A stretch of 5,135 nt of DNA from Vulcanimicrobiota bacterium (GTDB lineage Bacteria > Vulcanimicrobiota > Vulcanimicrobiia > Vulcanimicrobiales > Vulcanimicrobiaceae): the NCBI GenBank assembly GCA_030040695.1, contig JASHTE010000199.1:1-5135 (forward strand). The letters are read 5' to 3'. Below are positions 1 to 5,135 of this stretch, in pieces (within the stretch, counting starts at the first letter, position 1; each line of letters begins with the position of its first letter). A program made the translations under genes and the position numbers. Under the pieces are notes generated by a model. That model saw only the letters and a list, made by a program, of their open reading frames with translations. It was not told where the DNA came from and searched no databases.

Positions 1-654
1 AACGCTTTCGGCGGTTGGCAGCAAGACGGCCCGACCCCCGATGTGCAGCAACCCGCTCTTCCCCCGGCGCATCGAGCCGACGGCTACATCGGAACGGCGG
101 CAACCGAAGTCTACGTACGGCTGGGACAGCCCGCTGTCGCGCGCACGTCACCTGATTACGACACGTTCCTCGTTCTCAACCAAATTCTCGGCGCACCGGG
201 AGCGTTTGGATCGCGTCTCTGGCAAGAGCTACGGCAAAAGCGCGGCCTCGTTTACTCCGCCCAAAGCAGGCTCATATCCGATCGAGATCGCGGTGACCTC
301 GAGATCGAGCTCGAGGCCGAGCCTCAACACGTCGAGGCGGCGGTTTCGATCATCCGTTCGCAGCTGCGCCGTCTCCAGGAGGAGCCCGTCACCGACACGG
401 AGCTGCGCGAGGCGAAATTGCGGCTCGTTGGTGACGCGCTCATCGCCGAGGATTCCGCTGACGGTCAGGCACAGCAGCTGCTCGACATCGCCGAGAATCG
501 TCTCCCACTCTCATATTACCGCGATCTCAACGAGCAGCTCGCGAGAATCACCGCCGCCGATGTGCAGCGAATCGCGCGGGACTATCTCGATCCCGATCGC
601 TTAATCGCAATCTACGCCGGTCCATCCGGGCCGTGGGCGGTCGACGGAGAGTGA
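1..654 (+). CDS. M16-family (insulinase-like) metallopeptidase, C-terminal part, 5' end outside the window
   Basis: The reading frame is open from base 1 to the TGA at 652-654, giving 217 visible residues of a longer protein. Around residues 71-87 it carries SRLWQELRQKRGLVYSA, which matches the conserved R...Y segment of the M16 C-terminal domain (here Arg78 and Tyr85), the domain that closes the peptidase chamber and binds substrate. The preceding stretch (Y-V-R-L-G-Q-P near residues 38-44, then D-Y-D-T-F-L-V-L-N-Q-I-L-G) and the following E/L-rich helices and 'T-D-T-E-L-R-E-A-K' also fit this family. The zinc-binding HxxEH motif lies in the N-terminal domain and is not visible, so I cannot tell an active M16 subunit from an inactive partner subunit. 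No start codon is in view: GTG at 43 is internal. Its end overlaps the aldehyde dehydrogenase start, suggesting one transcript. The family call is fairly secure; substrate and location are unknown. Confidence 0.85.
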   Translation, partial: NAFGGWQQDGPTPDVQQPALPPAHRADGYIGTAATEVYVRLGQPAVARTSPDYDTFLVLNQILGAPGAFGSRLWQELRQKRGLVYSAQSRLISDRDRGDLEIELEAEPQHVEAAVSIIRSQLRRLQEEPVTDTELREAKLRLVGDALIAEDSADGQAQQLLDIAENRLPLSYYRDLNEQLARITAADVQRIARDYLDPDRLIAIYAGPSGPWAVDGE

Positions 655-2018
655 TCGAGACGGTCAACCCTGCGACGGGAAGGCCGCTCGAACAGATTCC
701 GTACGCGACCCTTAAAGAGATCGAGTCGCGTCTCGATCGTGCACGACGCGTGCAAAGCGCTTGGGCCGCTACGAGGCCTGATGAGCGGGCACAGGTTCTC
801 CCACGCATCGCACAGCGCTTGCGCGAGCGGCGCGACCATCTCGCAGAGATCGCCGTGCGCGAGATGGGCAAACCCATTATCCAGGCACGCGCCGAGGTCG
901 AGAAATGCGCAATCGCATGCGATTACTTCGCCGGGAACGCGGCCACCATGCTTGCCGACGAGCCGGTGTCGACGAATGCGCGGCAGAGTTATATCGCTTT
1001 TCGTCCGCTCGGAACGCTGCTCGCGATCATGCCGTGGAACTTTCCGTACTGGCAGACGTTTCGAGCCGGGATCCCTGCGCTCGCCGCCGGGAATGTTCTT
1101 CTTCTCAAGCACGCTCCGCGGACGACGCGGTGTGCGCTCGAGACGGAGGAGCTCTTCGGCGATGTCTTCGCAGGTGGCCCCCTTCTACAGACGCTCCTCA
1201 TCGACGACGAGACTGCGGACGCACTCATCGGCGATCCTCGTATTCGTGCGGTGACGCTCACGGGAAGCGGGCGCGCAGGCGTTGCGGTGGCATCCGCCGC
1301 GGGGAAGGCGCTCAAGAAATGCGTGCTCGAGCTCGGCGGCTCCGATGCTTTCGTCGTGCTGCGTGACGCACAGATGGAAGACGCAATCGAAATGGCGGTG
1401 ACCGCGCGCTTTCAGAACAACGGGCAAAGCTGCATCGCCGCCAAGCGCTTCATCGTCGAAGACAGCGCCTACGACGACTTTCTCGAGCGGTTCACGGCGA
1501 GCTCGCAGGCGTTGCGCCTCGGCGATCCCATGGAGGCGGCGACGCAACTCGGCCCCTGCGCTCGTGAAGATCTACGCGAGACGCTTCATCGCCAGGTCTC
1601 CGGCACGCTCGATCGCGGGGCACGCCTACTCTGCGGCGGACACGCCGTCGAACGCCCGGGCTTCTTCTACGAAGCGACGGTTGTAGGTGATGTTGCGCCC
1701 GGGACGCCGATGTTCGATGAAGAGGTCTTCGGTCCGGCGGCTGCCGTGCTGCGCGCGCGCGACGCCGACGACGCCGTGCGTCTCGCCAACGCGTCGCAGT
1801 ACGGCCTCGGTTGCAACATTTGGACGAAGGACGTCGAGCGCGCGCAGCGCCTTGCACGTGACGTCGAGGCAGGCAGTGTCTTCATCAACGGAATGGTCGC
1901 GAGCGATCCACGCCTTCCGTTCGGGGGTGTGAAAGCGAGCGGCTTCGGCCGCGAACTCTCCCATTTCGGCGTGCACGAGTTCACCAACGTCCAGAGCATC
2001 TGGATCGGCCCGGCTTAA
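651..2018 (+). CDS. NAD(P)-dependent aldehyde dehydrogenase, succinate-semialdehyde dehydrogenase (Sad/YneI) type
   Basis: A complete aldehyde dehydrogenase of 455 residues, close to E. coli Sad (about 460). It probably oxidises succinate semialdehyde to succinate with NAD(P)+ in the cytoplasm, linking GABA or related catabolism to the TCA cycle. Numbering from GTG 651, the visible elements are NPATG near the N-terminus, REMGKP, MPWNF with Asn130 (oxyanion), LLLKHAP with Lys153, TGSGRAG at about 204-210 (cofactor binding), LELGGSD with general base Glu227, [10 protein letters not shown] with nucleophile Cys261, EVFGP from 358, and the C-terminal [21 protein letters not shown] block, which closely resembles Sad. 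All catalytic residues are present. The start is uncertain: GTG 651 overlaps the upstream TGA as GTGA and places the protein just before NPATG; GTG 633 in frame would add six residues (VGGRRR). Neither has a well-spaced Shine-Dalgarno, so coupling to the peptidase gene is likely. Substrate is inferred from similarity only. Confidence 0.92.
   Translation: MIETVNPATGRPLEQIPYATLKEIESRLDRARRVQSAWAATRPDERAQVLPRIAQRLRERRDHLAEIAVREMGKPIIQARAEVEKCAIACDYFAGNAATMLADEPVSTNARQSYIAFRPLGTLLAIMPWNFPYWQTFRAGIPALAAGNVLLLKHAPRTTRCALETEELFGDVFAGGPLLQTLLIDDETADALIGDPRIRAVTLTGSGRAGVAVASAAGKALKKCVLELGGSDAFVVLRDAQMEDAIEMAVTARFQNNGQSCIAAKRFIVEDSAYDDFLERFTASSQALRLGDPMEAATQLGPCAREDLRETLHRQVSGTLDRGARLLCGGHAVERPGFFYEATVVGDVAPGTPMFDEEVFGPAAAVLRARDADDAVRLANASQYGLGCNIWTKDVERAQRLARDVEAGSVFINGMVASDPRLPFGGVKASGFGRELSHFGVHEFTNVQSIWIGPA
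2015..2018. other. Overlapping convergent stop codons (TTAA)
   Basis: The palindrome TTAA carries both stops: TAA at 2016-2018 ends the plus-strand aldehyde dehydrogenase, and TAA on the minus strand (2017-2015) ends the aminotransferase. There is no intergenic space, so any terminator for either transcript must lie inside the opposing coding sequence; I see no strong GC hairpin followed by a T-run near it on either strand. Confidence 0.9.
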
Positions 2019-3151
2019 GCCCCCGTCGCGGCACCGGAGAGCGCGCAGAACGCTGCGATGCGCCGGAGACCCTCGCGTAGCGATTCCAACGGCGCGACCC
2101 ACGAGAGGCGAAGCCATCCCTCGAAGGACTCGCCGAAGGCGATGCCTGGGATGGCGACGACGTCCAGCTCCTCGACGAGTTTGAGGGCCGCGTCGAGCGA
2201 ACTCACTCCGTCCGGCAGCTTCACGCAGCAGTAGAACGCGCCATCGGGCTCGATGAAACGCAAGCCGCTCTCGCGCAACGCCATAACCACGTCTTGCACG
2301 CGCTCGCGGTACCACGCTGCATGCTCACCGACCGCGTTACTTTCGAAGATGTGAAGCGCAACGCGCTGCGCGAACGTGTCCGCGCACGACGTCGCCCACG
2401 CATGCACCTTTGCCGCCTGCTCGACGAACTCGGCGTTTCCAAGAATCCAGCCGAGGCGAATCCCCGTGAGCGCGTTGCTCTTCGAGAGCGAGTTCACGGC
2501 GATCGTGTTCGGATAGAGCTGCGCGAGATCGGCTTGCTCGCGGAAGCGTTGCTCGCGGTAGATTTCATCGTGAATCAGCGTTACCGTGCCGCCACGCTGC
2601 TCGAGCGCACGGACGAGCACCCGCGCCTGCGCCGGAGAGATGGCACGCCCTGTCGGGTTGCAGGGCGAGCAGAGCACGATCGCGCGCGTGCGCTCGCCGA
2701 TCCCGGCGACGATTCGCTCGGCATCGATCGCGAAATCCTCTCTCTCCGTCATTGCAATCGCACGAACTGCAACACCGTGCAGCATCGCCATCTTGACGTA
2801 CGACGGAAAGGCAGGCTCGGCGACGAGGAGTTCGTCGCTCGCCGGATCGAGCAGTGCGAAGAGCGTCACGTACATCGCCTCTTGCGAGCCGACGGTGACG
2901 CAAACGTTCTCCGGCCGCTCGAGCCCCGAATACCGATAGTGCGCAGCAATCGCGGCGCGTAATTGCGGGTCGCCGGCATTGGGCGTATAGCGCACTCCGT
3001 GCTTGCGAACGTACTGCATCGCCGCATCGAAGTGCGAGAGGTTCGGCATCAGCGATGGTTCGCCGAGGCCGAGGTCGATCGACGTTGGACGCTTCTTCGC
3101 CGCGACTTCACGGATGAGCGAACTCGAGGTACGCGTGACGCTCGGATTCAT
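2015..3151 (-). CDS. PLP-dependent class I/II aminotransferase, probable N-succinyl-LL-diaminopimelate aminotransferase (DapC-type role)
   Basis: A 378-residue fold-type I aminotransferase, normal length for class I/II. Visible elements are IDLGLGEP at about 25-32, YTPNAGDPQLRAAIA at 55-69, the VTVGSQEAMYV phosphate-side loop at 85-95, CSPCNPTG with Asn165, HDEIY with Asp195 (pyridine nitrogen) and Tyr198, SLSKSNALTGIRLGW with the Schiff-base Lys224, and WLRLSW with Arg348, expected to bind the substrate carboxylate. The full catalytic set is present. The start is ATG 3151, which overlaps the dapD stop as ATGA; the same frame stays open much further upstream but that part lies within dapD and is not coding in this frame. 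No clear Shine-Dalgarno precedes it, which fits translational coupling. The family is certain. The specific reaction, glutamate-dependent transamination of N-succinyl-2-amino-6-oxopimelate in lysine/DAP synthesis, is inferred from the tight linkage with dapD; another amino-acid substrate remains possible. Confidence 0.9.
   Translation of the reverse strand: MNPSVTRTSSSLIREVAAKKRPTSIDLGLGEPSLMPNLSHFDAAMQYVRKHGVRYTPNAGDPQLRAAIAAHYRYSGLERPENVCVTVGSQEAMYVTLFALLDPASDELLVAEPAFPSYVKMAMLHGVAVRAIAMTEREDFAIDAERIVAGIGERTRAIVLCSPCNPTGRAISPAQARVLVRALEQRGGTVTLIHDEIYREQRFREQADLAQLYPNTIAVNSLSKSNALTGIRLGWILGNAEFVEQAAKVHAWATSCADTFAQRVALHIFESNAVGEHAAWYRERVQDVVMALRESGLRFIEPDGAFYCCVKLPDGVSSLDAALKLVEELDVVAIPGIAFGESFEGWLRLSWVAPLESLREGLRRIAAFCALSGAATGA
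3148..3151 (-). promoter_or_regulatory. ATGA stop/start overlap coupling dapD to the aminotransferase
   Basis: On the minus strand, ATGA contains the ATG of the aminotransferase (3151-3149) and the TGA of dapD (3150-3148). This 4-base overlap, together with the weak upstream Shine-Dalgarno sequence, indicates that ribosomes finishing dapD reinitiate on the aminotransferase, keeping two consecutive pathway enzymes at linked levels. Confidence 0.8.
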
Positions 3152-3978
3152 ACAGCTACATCGTACTCGCGTAGTGTCTTTTCGAGTGATACTTTGCGGT
3201 CCGTCGACGCGCTGCGCGTCCCGATGATCAACGCGCACGGCGTGCCGAACTCGCCGGCTGGGAAGCGCTTCGGTGTCGTCCCGGGAATCACTACCGCCCT
3301 CTCCGGGACGAAGCCCTTCGAGATCGCCGGCGTCTCGCCGCGAACGTCGACGACCGGCGTCGATGCCGTGAGAACGACACCCGCTCCGAGCACCGCTTCG
3401 CGACCGACCCGCACACCCTCGACGACGATGCAGCGCGAACCGACGAAAGCACCGTCCTCGACGATCACCGGCGTCGCCTGCGGCGGTTCGAGCACGCCGC
3501 CGATACCGACGCCACCGGAGATGTGGACGCCCTTTCCGATCTGCGCGCACGAACCGACCGTCGCCCACGTGTCGATCATCGTCTCGTCGTCGACGTAAGC
3601 TCCGATGTTCACGTATCCGGGCATCAGAATAACACCGCGCCCGAGGTAGCTGCCGTAGCGGGCGACGCCCGGCGGCACGCAGCGTGCACCGGTGCGGTCG
3701 TAGTTGCGCTTCAGCGGAAGCTTGTCGTAAAAGGCGAGCGCCTCGCCGGCTTTCATCCACGCAACGTCACGCCGCCGAAAATAGAGGAGAATCGCTTGCT
3801 TTACCCACGGGTTCACACGCCAGCCCGCGCCGTCGGGCTCCGCCGCGCGGAGGCGACCATCGTCGAGTGCTGCGATTACCTCGTCGACGGCGGTGCCGGC
3901 CTCCCCGCGAGCGTCACCCTCCCCCCGCGCAAGCCTTTCGATCGCCTCGCGCAGCCGCGAGGCAGCGTGCTGTTCCAT
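3148..3978 (-). CDS. dapD: 2,3,4,5-tetrahydropyridine-2,6-dicarboxylate N-succinyltransferase
   Basis: A complete 276-residue protein (E. coli DapD has 274). It transfers succinyl from succinyl-CoA to tetrahydrodipicolinate, the committed step of the succinylase branch to meso-diaminopimelate (peptidoglycan) and lysine, acting as a cytoplasmic trimer. The N-terminal helical domain (1 to about 100) includes WRVNPWVKQAILLYF at 53-67. The left-handed beta-helix follows, with LMPGYVNIGAYVDDETMIDTWATVGSCAQIGKG at 118-150, VHISGGVGIGGVLEP at 151-165 and VVEGV at 185-189. Asp136 aligns with catalytic Asp141 of the family. The residue aligning with described Glu189 is Ile184 instead (GSRCIVVEG versus GARSEVVEG); I recall this form from the Bacteroidetes-like sub-clade, which also ends LREYDVAV. 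Start ATG 3978 is the only usable one: no in-frame start was found further upstream, and an AGG (3987-3985) lies six bases before it. It overlaps the downstream aminotransferase by four bases and is divergent from transketolase. Confidence 0.96.
   Translation of the reverse strand: MEQHAASRLREAIERLARGEGDARGEAGTAVDEVIAALDDGRLRAAEPDGAGWRVNPWVKQAILLYFRRRDVAWMKAGEALAFYDKLPLKRNYDRTGARCVPPGVARYGSYLGRGVILMPGYVNIGAYVDDETMIDTWATVGSCAQIGKGVHISGGVGIGGVLEPPQATPVIVEDGAFVGSRCIVVEGVRVGREAVLGAGVVLTASTPVVDVRGETPAISKGFVPERAVVIPGTTPKRFPAGEFGTPCALIIGTRSASTDRKVSLEKTLREYDVAV
3241..3258 (+). repeat. 18-base exact direct repeat, copy inside dapD
   Basis: CGTGCCGAACTCGCCGGC occurs here and again at 4058-4075. On the minus strand this copy encodes Ala-Gly-Glu-Phe-Gly-Thr of DapD, so it is constrained by a normal part of that protein. 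The dapD message therefore carries the reverse complement of the transketolase start region. Confidence 0.7.
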
Positions 3979-4012
3979 CCCCCGCCTGCTACGGTTGTCG
4001 AACGGGAGGCCC

Positions 4013-4029
4013 CTACGTCGAGCGCGTAG
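4013..4029. repeat. Short inverted repeat (CTACG, 7-base spacer, CGTAG)
   Basis: CTACG at 4013-4017 and CGTAG at 4025-4029 form a perfect 5-base dyad with a 7-base spacer in the middle of the divergent intergenic region. It could be an operator half-site pair or a weak hairpin, but an arm of five bases is short enough to occur by chance. Confidence 0.3.
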
Positions 4030-4046
4030 TCGTGGGTTGGTTGGGG

Positions 4047-4053
4047 AAAGGAG
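4047..4053 (+). promoter_or_regulatory. Strong ribosome binding site of the transketolase gene
   Basis: AAAGGAG lies five bases before GTG 4059. It is the best Shine-Dalgarno match in the window and selects GTG 4059 over the in-frame GTG at 4032, which would add nine residues (VGWLGKGDH) not expected in the family. The preceding G-runs touch this site. Confidence 0.85.
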
Positions 4054-4057
4054 ATCA

Positions 4058-4075
4058 CGTGCCGAACTCGCCGGC
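4058..4075 (+). repeat. tkt: 18-base exact direct repeat, copy at the transketolase start codon
   Basis: Second copy of the 18-base sequence found at 3241-3258. It covers the GTG start and the next five codons (Pro-Asn-Ser-Pro-Ala) of transketolase, a poorly conserved N-terminal tail. The flanks do not match beyond the 18 bases, so this is not a larger duplication. Confidence 0.7.
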
Positions 4076-5135
4076 CGACGAGCTGCGTATCAACACGATT
4101 CGCTTTCTAGCGGTAGACGCCGTACAGAAGGCCAACTCCGGTCATCCCGGAATGCCGCTCGGCGCCGCAGCCTTCGCTTATACGCTCTGGACGCGAACGC
4201 TGCGCTTCGACCCCGCAGATCCGCAATGGCCGAACCGTGATCGGTTCATACTCTCCGCGGGCCATGCCTCGATGCTGCTCTACGCGCTGCTCTATCTCAC
4301 CGGCTACGCGCTCACTCTCGACGACATCAAGGCCTTTCGGCAACTCGGCAGCAAGACGCCGGGGCATCCCGAAGCGACACACACTCCCGGCGTCGAGGCG
4401 ACCACGGGTCCCCTCGGGCAAGGGATCGGCAACGCGGTCGGCTTCGCGGCGGCTGAAGCGCATCTCGCCGCGATCTACAATCGCCCCGGCCACGACGTCA
4501 TCGATCATCGCACCTATTGTATCGCGAGCGACGGCGATTTGATGGAGGGCATAAGTCAAGAGGTCATCTCGCTCGCCGGACATTGGCGGCTCGGCAAGCT
4601 CACCGTGCTCTACGACTCGAATCAAACATCGCTCGCCGGACCGACGGACATCACGTTCACGGACGATCAGATCGCGCGCTTCGATGCGGCCGGCTGGCAC
4701 ACACAGTTCATCGACGTCGCGCACGGCAACGACGTCGAGCGCGTCGATGAGGCACTTTCCGTGGCGCAGAACACGCCCGACAAACCGTCGTTCATCTTGA
4801 TTCGAACGCACATCGGCTACGGATCGCCGCGTCAAGACTCGTTCCTCGCGCACGGCGAACCGCTCGGCCCCGAGAACGTCAAGAAGACAAAGCAGGAACT
4901 CGGCTGGCCGGATCGCGATTTTTTCGTCCCCGACGAAGCGCTCGCGTACTTCCGCGACATCGGCAAGAAAGGCGGCAAGCTGCGCGCGGCGTGGCAGGAG
5001 ACGTACGACGCCTGGAAGCGTGCGTATCCCGATCTCGCGGCCCAGTACGAACGCACGCTGCGTAAGGACCTGCCGGCGAATCTTCCCTGGCCCTCGTTCA
5101 ATGCGGAGAACGGTGGGGGAGCGACGCGCGACTCC
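4059..5135 (+). CDS. tkt: Transketolase, N-terminal 359 residues; 3' end outside the window
   Basis: A thiamine-diphosphate enzyme moving two-carbon ketol units between sugar phosphates in the pentose phosphate (or Calvin-type) pathway. The visible half is the N-terminal cofactor-binding (PP) domain and the beginning of the linker to the Pyr domain. Elements seen are NTIRFLAVDAVQKANSGHPGMPLG with His29, LSAGHASMLLYALL with His69, GHPE with His103, GPLGQG at 117-122, SDGDLMEG with Asp158 and YDSN with Asn188 (Mg2+ ligands, spaced 30 apart as in E. coli TktA), IGYGSP at about 252-257 and AHGEPLG at 264-270. Two variations: Ser157 replaces the usual first Gly of GDG, and Phe262 aligns with E. 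coli His261, a position that differs in other transketolases too. Family members have about 650-700 residues, so roughly half is missing, including the Pyr-domain Glu. The frame is open to the last base with no stop. GTG 4059 is chosen from the ribosome binding site. Confidence 0.95.
   Translation, partial: MPNSPADELRINTIRFLAVDAVQKANSGHPGMPLGAAAFAYTLWTRTLRFDPADPQWPNRDRFILSAGHASMLLYALLYLTGYALTLDDIKAFRQLGSKTPGHPEATHTPGVEATTGPLGQGIGNAVGFAAAEAHLAAIYNRPGHDVIDHRTYCIASDGDLMEGISQEVISLAGHWRLGKLTVLYDSNQTSLAGPTDITFTDDQIARFDAAGWHTQFIDVAHGNDVERVDEALSVAQNTPDKPSFILIRTHIGYGSPRQDSFLAHGEPLGPENVKKTKQELGWPDRDFFVPDEALAYFRDIGKKGGKLRAAWQETYDAWKRAYPDLAAQYERTLRKDLPANLPWPSFNAENGGGATRDS

Larger units (their letters stand above)
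3979..4058. promoter_or_regulatory. Divergent intergenic region between dapD and the transketolase gene
   Basis: These 80 bases must hold the 5' signals for both genes unless promoters lie inside the coding sequences. I could not find a convincing -35/-10 pair on either strand. What is visible is a weak purine-rich ribosome binding site for dapD (minus strand, 3987-3985), a small dyad at 4013-4029, a G-run segment from 4034, and a strong ribosome binding site for transketolase at 4047-4053. The role as a shared promoter region is inferred from the divergent layout. Confidence 0.5.

Noticed and set aside
285..325. Repeated GAGATCGAG/GAGCTCGAG-like segment in the peptidase gene
   Set aside because: Imperfect, and accounted for by the local acidic/hydrophobic sequence (E-I-E-L-E-A-E) with biased codons.
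612..1112. 166-codon minus-strand open frame opposite the aldehyde dehydrogenase start
   Set aside because: Antisense shadow with no motif; the plus-strand gene is certain.
1750..1761. Alternating GC run that could be called Z-DNA-prone
   Set aside because: It is short and explained by Arg/Ala codons in the dehydrogenase.
1626..2315. 229-codon minus-strand open frame across the aldehyde dehydrogenase and aminotransferase ends
   Set aside because: Arg/Ala-rich shadow of two well-supported genes, with no family motif.
2294..3598. Plus-strand open frames of 222 and 211 codons opposite the aminotransferase and dapD
   Set aside because: Both are antisense to confirmed genes and have compositions typical of shadow frames.
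3152..3760. Upstream in-frame extension of the aminotransferase reading frame to 581 codons
   Set aside because: The first 203 codons are Arg-rich, low-complexity and lie inside dapD in another frame of the same strand; class I/II aminotransferase homology begins right after ATG 3151, which forms the ATGA overlap.
4568..4640. Two copies of TCGCTCGCCGGA within the transketolase gene
   Set aside because: Only 12 bases, both within conserved Ser-Leu-Ala-Gly protein segments using the preferred codons.
4107..4853. 248-codon minus-strand open frame opposite transketolase
   Set aside because: It lies wholly antisense to a strongly conserved gene, has no recognisable motif, and long antisense frames are expected in GC-rich coding DNA.

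Overview
This 5.1 kb window is GC-rich bacterial chromosome, almost entirely coding, with housekeeping metabolism genes packed end to end. Codon choice is strongly G/C-ending (gcg, ctc, gac, tcg, atc, cgc) throughout, and I see no abrupt compositional change, mobile element, tRNA, rRNA or CRISPR repeat. The gene content does not fix the phylum. The DapD protein looks, from memory of the family, like the sub-clade ending in LREYDVAV that is common in Bacteroidetes, but base composition and the use of GTG starts fit a GC-rich lineage better. I make no firm taxonomic call.

Layout, left to right. (1) The 3' part of an M16-family peptidase-like gene on the plus strand enters from the left edge and ends at 654. 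(2) It overlaps the start of an aldehyde dehydrogenase gene of the succinate-semialdehyde dehydrogenase (Sad/YneI) type, also plus strand, ending at 2018. (3) That gene meets head-on, with stop codons overlapping in a single TTAA, a minus-strand class I/II PLP aminotransferase (3151 down to 2015). (4) The aminotransferase is preceded on the same strand by dapD, tetrahydrodipicolinate N-succinyltransferase (3978 down to 3148), with a 4-base ATGA stop/start overlap. (5) An 80-base divergent intergenic region (3979-4058) separates dapD from (6) a plus-strand transketolase gene starting with GTG at 4059 behind a strong ribosome binding site and running off the right edge.

The dapD-aminotransferase pair makes a coherent two-gene unit for consecutive steps of the succinylase branch of lysine/meso-diaminopimelate synthesis: DapD makes N-succinyl-2-amino-6-oxopimelate, and the aminotransferase is well placed to transaminate it to N-succinyl-LL-diaminopimelate. 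Transketolase (pentose phosphate/Calvin-type sugar interconversion) is transcribed divergently from it. The peptidase-aldehyde dehydrogenase pair appears translationally coupled but has no obvious shared pathway.

I found no convincing novel system. The observations most worth a second look are an exact 18-base direct repeat, one copy covering the transketolase start codon and the other inside dapD, which makes the dapD message perfectly complementary to the transketolase initiation site; the small dyad and G-run motif in the divergent intergenic region; and the replacement of a residue corresponding to a described catalytic glutamate of DapD.
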